Source: Clostridia bacterium (lineage in GTDB: Bacteria > Bacillota > DULZ01). From it: DNA of 41,638 bases. The notes below the pieces were generated by a model that saw nothing but the letters and a program-made list of their open reading frames with translations, had not been told where the DNA came from and ran no database searches. Of this stretch, positions 40,191 to 41,638 are shown piece by piece. The DNA lies in assembly GCA_012512955.1 (NCBI GenBank), contig JAAZDD010000037.1, positions 1-41,638 of the forward strand, in the 5' to 3' direction. Numbering within the stretch: the stretch's first letter is position 1; every line of letters starts with the position of its first letter. Both the position numbers and the translations under genes were made by a program.

Positions 40191-40952
40191 TTAGCGAATA
40201 CCGACCTCCTTCTCCAGCCTCAGGCCTAAATCAGCGACAAAATCGGCCAATTTCTCGAGGCTCTGGTTATCTGGCTGCATCGACAGGGAACTGATGCTTC
40301 CCTGATAATGAAGTAGGCCCAAAAAATTCTCCTGCCCCAGGTTTTCCAATAGAAAGTCTCGTTCGTGGGTCTGGTGGATTTTGTTGCCAATGAATTTGAT
40401 TTGTTTGATGCCAAGGTCCTGAGCCAAAGACCGGACTGTTTTGGCCGTCTGAATGCTAGTCCGAGAAGGCTCCGTCACAATTAGCATCATATCTACACCT
40501 TGGGCAGTTCCTCGTGTCAAATGTTCAATACCGGCTCCCATATCCAAAAACACCATCTGGTCTCTTTGTAGCATCAAAGAAGCGACTAAGGCATGGAGGA
40601 CCGTATTTTCCCTGCAATAACAGGAACTGCCTCCCTGCTTAACCGCACCCATTTTAAGAAATCTTATGCCGTCGATGGGAATGGAATAATCCTTCAATAG
40701 ATCGTCAACTTGAGGATTAAGAGTAAAATAAGTCCCATCCCCGGTTTTTTCTAAGATCAGCTCACGCATATCAACGATTGGTTTGATTTCGGAAATAACC
40801 TCATCAGGCAAGCCCAGAACGGTTCCCAGACTCAAGTCAGGATCCGCATCTACAGCGATTACCTCAAAACCCTTCCCGGCAAAATACTTGATTAAGCCGG
40901 CGGCTATGGTCGTCTTTCCAACACCGCCCTTTCCCGAAATGGCAATCTTCAT
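40191..40952 (-). CDS. cooC: CooC-type Ni-accessory ATPase
   Basis: MKIAISGKGGVGKTTIAAGLIKYFAGKGFEVIAVDADPDLSLGTVLGLP...GSSCYCRENTVLHAL. Confidence 0.92.
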   Translation of the reverse strand: MKIAISGKGGVGKTTIAAGLIKYFAGKGFEVIAVDADPDLSLGTVLGLPDEVISEIKPIVDMRELILEKTGDGTYFTLNPQVDDLLKDYSIPIDGIRFLKMGAVKQGGSSCYCRENTVLHALVASLMLQRDQMVFLDMGAGIEHLTRGTAQGVDMMLIVTEPSRTSIQTAKTVRSLAQDLGIKQIKFIGNKIHQTHERDFLLENLGQENFLGLLHYQGSISSLSMQPDNQSLEKLADFVADLGLRLEKEVGIR

Positions 40953-41012
40953 TTAATCACCTTCCCCTTCTTCCATTGTTGCTGTAACCTGTCTGCCGTC
41001 ACTAATAACACA

Positions 41013-41042
41013 ATTGTAGTAATATTACCAATAGTCATTCAA
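41013..41042 (-). promoter_or_regulatory. Candidate sigma-A promoter of the cooC/acs operon
   Basis: Reverse strand TTGAAT-18 nt-TACAAT, about 60 bp upstream of cooC. Confidence 0.4.
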
Positions 41043-41219
41043 AAATAAGTTCAACACAAAGTAGTGTTTTCCTGCTACAATTCTCTAAAATGTCCATTAT
41101 TTTTAGAGTCAGTGGTGCCAAATAGTACTTATATGGGATTGACACCAAGGTGAATGGTTATTCATTTACAAGAATTAGTAGTTGTATTAAGGTGGAACAA
41201 AAAACTTACTTCAGGTATC

Positions 41220-41248
41220 TTGACTATTTTTTCTTTATTGTTTATAAT
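41220..41248 (+). promoter_or_regulatory. Sigma-A promoter of the tRNA cluster
   Basis: TTGACT-17 nt-TATAAT, 15 bp before tRNA-Pro. Confidence 0.85.
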
Positions 41249-41263
41249 TTTTAATGCGTGCTT

Positions 41264-41340
41264 CGGGGCGTAGCGCAGTTTGGTAGCGCACTTGGTTTGG
41301 GACCAAGGGGCCGGGGGTTCAAATCCCTCCGCCCCGACCA
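41264..41340 (+). tRNA. tRNA-Pro (TGG)
   Basis: CGGGGCG...CGCCCCG-ACCA; loop TTTGGGA. Confidence 0.94.
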
Positions 41341-41358
41341 GATATATGACAACTGCAT

Positions 41359-41433
41359 GGCCCGTTGGTCAAGTGGTTAAGACACCGGCCTTTCACGCCG
41401 GCAACAGGGGTTCGAATCCCCTACGGGTCACCA
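41359..41433 (+). tRNA. tRNA-Glu (TTC)
   Basis: GGCCCGT...ACGGGTC-ACCA; loop CTTTCAC. Confidence 0.93.
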
Positions 41434-41438
41434 TTTGC

Positions 41439-41514
41439 GGAGCTGTAGTGTAGCGGTTAACATGTCGGCCTGTCACGCCGAAGATCGCGGGTTCGATTCC
41501 CGTCAGCTCCGCCA
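41439..41514 (+). tRNA. tRNA-Asp (GTC)
   Basis: GGAGCTG...CAGCTCC-GCCA; loop CTGTCAC. Confidence 0.93.
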
Positions 41515-41522
41515 GCCATCAT

Positions 41523-41598
41523 GCCGACGTAGCTCAATTGGCAGAGCAGCTGACTTGTAATCAGCAGGTTGCGGGTTCGAGTCCCATCGTCGGCTCCA
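41523..41598 (+). tRNA. tRNA-Thr (TGT)
   Basis: GCCGACG...CGTCGGC-TCCA; loop CTTGTAA. Confidence 0.93.
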
Positions 41599-41604
41599 TT
41601 TTTT

Positions 41605-41638
41605 GGAGAGGTTCCCGAGTTGGCCAAAGGGGGCAGAC
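41605..41638 (+). tRNA. tRNA-Tyr, 5' part, cut by window end
   Basis: GGAGAGGTTCCCGAGTTGGCCAAAGGGGGCAGAC matches the 5' half of a bacterial tRNA-Tyr; anticodon lies outside the window. Confidence 0.7.

Overview
The 41.6 kb window is a chromosomal segment, most likely from an anaerobic Peptococcaceae-like Firmicute (a lineage guess from gene content only). Two large reverse-strand metabolic operons dominate. (1) A 12-gene methylmalonyl-CoA / C4-dicarboxylate operon (about 9.29-19.99 kb): sucC, sucD, methylmalonyl-CoA mutase large and B12 subunits, epimerase, a Na+-translocating decarboxylase (alpha, gamma, biotin carrier, beta), two-subunit fumarase and malic enzyme. (2) A Wood-Ljungdahl carbonyl-branch operon (about 29.97-40.95 kb): cooC, CODH, acsB, acsC, corrinoid activator, a second CooC-like ATPase, acsD and acsE. 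Other content: an EF-G paralogue, a SpoVB-like flippase, a 2-hydroxyacyl-CoA-dehydratase-activator-like cluster, PduL, DnaD/DnaC-like replication genes, a P-loop protein with an Asp23-like C-terminus, an aminotransferase behind a T-box leader, one tRNA-Arg, and a tRNA cluster (Pro-Glu-Asp-Thr and partial Tyr) at the right edge. The most unusual signals are three genes of normally conserved families broken by a single lesion while the downstream coding is preserved: surE (in-frame TAA), a beta-CASP MBL nuclease (in-frame TAA) and a NERD-domain gene (-1 frameshift). I also recovered two small genes absent from the ORF track (YpmA-like 59 aa; 44 aa), near-perfect sigma-A promoters, and a T-box whose specifier suggests tRNA-Ala. 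No CRISPR array, transposon or prophage was seen.
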